Source: Pseudobdellovibrionaceae bacterium (GTDB lineage: Bacteria; Bdellovibrionota; UBA1018; UBA6935). Taken from it: DNA of 64,000 nucleotides. The notes beneath the pieces are model-generated. The model was given only the letters and a program-made list of their open reading frames with translations, was not told where the DNA came from and made no database searches. Below, one piece after another: positions 63,101-64,000 of this stretch. The stretch covers positions 22,267 through 86,266 of the forward strand of contig PBMP01000075.1 of NCBI GenBank assembly GCA_002722705.1, written 5' to 3'. The first letter of the stretch is position 1. The number at the start of each line of letters is the position of its first letter. Made by a program: the position numbers and the translations under genes.

Positions 63101-63421
63101 ATGAAAAAGATGAGAAAAGTTTTACATGAAATCTTAAATCAAGACCTTGCTCCAGGGGAAGTTCTCAGGGGAGCACGTATCGAAGCTGGTATTTCCCAAG
63201 ATGAAATGGAAGAAATCACAGGTGTAAAAAGAACAAACATAAGCGCTCTTGAAAATGGAAGGCTTCAAATGACTTCCTACTACGCAGATATTTTTGCTGC
63301 TGCCTTAGAGCTACATCCTGCTGATATTCTTTATCCCAATCGAAAACTTGTTAAGTCAGAAGAAATGCTGGAAATTGAAAAAAAAGCAAAAAAAATTATG
63401 AAAAGGCATGTTGCAAGCTAG
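63101..63421 (+). CDS. XRE-family antitoxin
   Basis: A 106-residue helix-turn-helix protein: LRGARIEAGISQDEMEEITGVKRTNISALENGR is a textbook XRE domain (about 22-58), followed by a helical tail rich in Lys and Glu that may neutralise the toxin. It should bind the operator repeats upstream. TTGAGGTAATT precedes the ATG. Confidence 0.82.
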   Translation: MKKMRKVLHEILNQDLAPGEVLRGARIEAGISQDEMEEITGVKRTNISALENGRLQMTSYYADIFAAALELHPADILYPNRKLVKSEEMLEIEKKAKKIMKRHVAS

Positions 63422-63812
63422 AAAAAAATTGGCATTACTTTACACGTTCAGCAATTATTTTTCGCAGCCGAAAAGTTCTATATGTCATAGGATAGAAAGT
63501 TCACTACTCTAGCAATAATGGAAATATAGCAGGGCAACTTGAAGTTAAATAGTATATTCAGATTGCAGACATTATAAAGAGTTTTGAAGCCAACAAGTAT
63601 GACTTGACGGCTCATCTTCTTGATTTGATCAATGGTTTTCGAAGTCCGTTTTAACTGAATTTCAAGAGTTTCCGATCGAGAACGAATCTTGCCAGAGTGA
63701 GGAGAGTCAAGCTTATGGATGGGAATAAAGTAAAATGAGATTCTTTTTGAAGAGTTTCGTATTTTCTTCCATTTTGACTTGACGCATACATAATTAACAA
63801 ATAAAAACAGTC
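63422..63812. other. Noncoding/degenerate stretch after the TA module
   Basis: A 391-base stretch without an intact gene. The minus strand is open over about 100 codons (KLDSPHSGKIRSRSETLEIQ), without a good start; the plus strand carries broken frames (IQIADIIKSFEANKYDLTAH). TGACTTGACG occurs twice (63600-63609, 63775-63784). It is probably decayed mobile or gene sequence. Confidence 0.45.
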
Positions 63813-64000
63813 ATGTTTTTAAAAATCTACTTTTCTCTTATTCTTGCAGGGATTAATCTTTCTCAAGCAGTTAATCCGATTGACTTTTTAGATCCTCGAT
63901 TAAAAAAGACGTACCTTCAAGCCATTCATTCTTCTTTAACGACTGAAGCTCAAGATCCCATCGCAAAAGTTCGAACTCAATTTGATCCAGATCCATATGA
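63813..64000 (+). CDS. Exported protein, 5' part only
   Basis: Sixty-two codons from ATG 63813 to the window end. The first 19 residues (MFLKIYFSLILAGINLSQA) are a signal peptide; the mature part begins VNPIDFLDPRLKK. No family can be named from this length. Confidence 0.6.
   Translation, partial: MFLKIYFSLILAGINLSQAVNPIDFLDPRLKKTYLQAIHSSLTTEAQDPIAKVRTQFDPDPY

Noticed and set aside
63478..63613. 45-codon minus-strand ORF (starts MSRQVILVGF)
   Set aside because: It has no ribosome site and no recognisable family; the frame continues upstream without a start, so it is treated as degenerate sequence.
1..64000. CRISPR arrays, tRNA and rRNA genes, prophage modules
   Set aside because: No regular spaced repeats, cloverleaf sequences, rRNA segments or phage structural genes were recognised in either strand.

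Overview
The window is a gene-dense, AT-rich stretch of a Gram-negative chromosome. The most likely source is the Bdellovibrionota (Bdellovibrio/Bacteriovorax-like predatory or related bacteria); this is inference. The supporting signs are a TIGR02147-type regulator, a Ser/Thr kinase with a membrane anchor and outer domain, many lipoproteins and signal-peptide proteins of unknown function, Omp85 and TolC-family outer membrane proteins, a secreted M28 aminopeptidase, and long runs of genes coupled by TAATG or ATGA overlaps. No rRNA, tRNA or CRISPR array was seen.

Layout. 1-3611: a signalling block (tail of an upstream gene, STAS-like protein, small coiled-coil protein, OmpR-type response regulator, convergent Ser/Thr kinase). 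3847-4818: SbtA-like bicarbonate permease. 4904-12349 (minus): a tightly coupled operon headed by a TIGR02147 regulator and followed by exported proteins only (HExxH protein with ankyrin-like tail, small secreted protein, helical protein, barrel-like protein, lipoprotein, small secreted protein). 12501-14083: lysine 2,3-aminomutase and a lipoprotein. 14156-20465: ExbB/ExbD pair, fatty-acid-hydroxylase-like protein, GreA/GreB-like factor, DEAD-box helicase, PAS/GAF histidine kinase with a CheY-like partner. 20583-22430: a second DEAD-box helicase behind a promoter and a leader hairpin that would mask its ribosome binding site. 22420-25031 (minus): an ArsR-type metal sensor, feoA, feoB and a 56-residue membrane protein. 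25234-30945: exported protein and a TolC/MacA/MacB-like export system. 31033-36076: secreted aminopeptidase, then on the minus strand an Omp85-like barrel and membrane partners. 36269-41895 (minus): a 1426-residue exported protein, a SAM-methyltransferase-like protein and a ClpP paralogue. 41977-45762: acyltransferase, SDR epimerase-like protein and LtaS-like sulfatase-fold protein. 45759-51796: exported ankyrin protein, sodB, GMP reductase, barrel/lipoprotein pair, SulP transporter, staphylococcal-nuclease-like protein. 52145-56848: TolC and an RND pump without an adaptor gene. 56888-62435 (minus): small membrane protein, lipoprotein, PlsC, and part of a leucine-degradation (liu) cluster with a split methylcrotonyl-CoA carboxylase alpha subunit. 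62436-63812: a RelE-like/XRE toxin-antitoxin module between degenerate sequence, including a transposase-like remnant, immediately upstream of the liu genes. The window ends in a partial exported protein.

The most promising points for follow-up are the TIGR02147-headed envelope operon with its paired inverted repeats, the ArsR sensor carrying a complete SmtB-type alpha5 metal site at the head of feoAB with an 11-4-11 palindrome over its start codon, the SD-sequestering leader of the second RNA helicase, and the toxin-antitoxin island where the missing liu genes would be expected.
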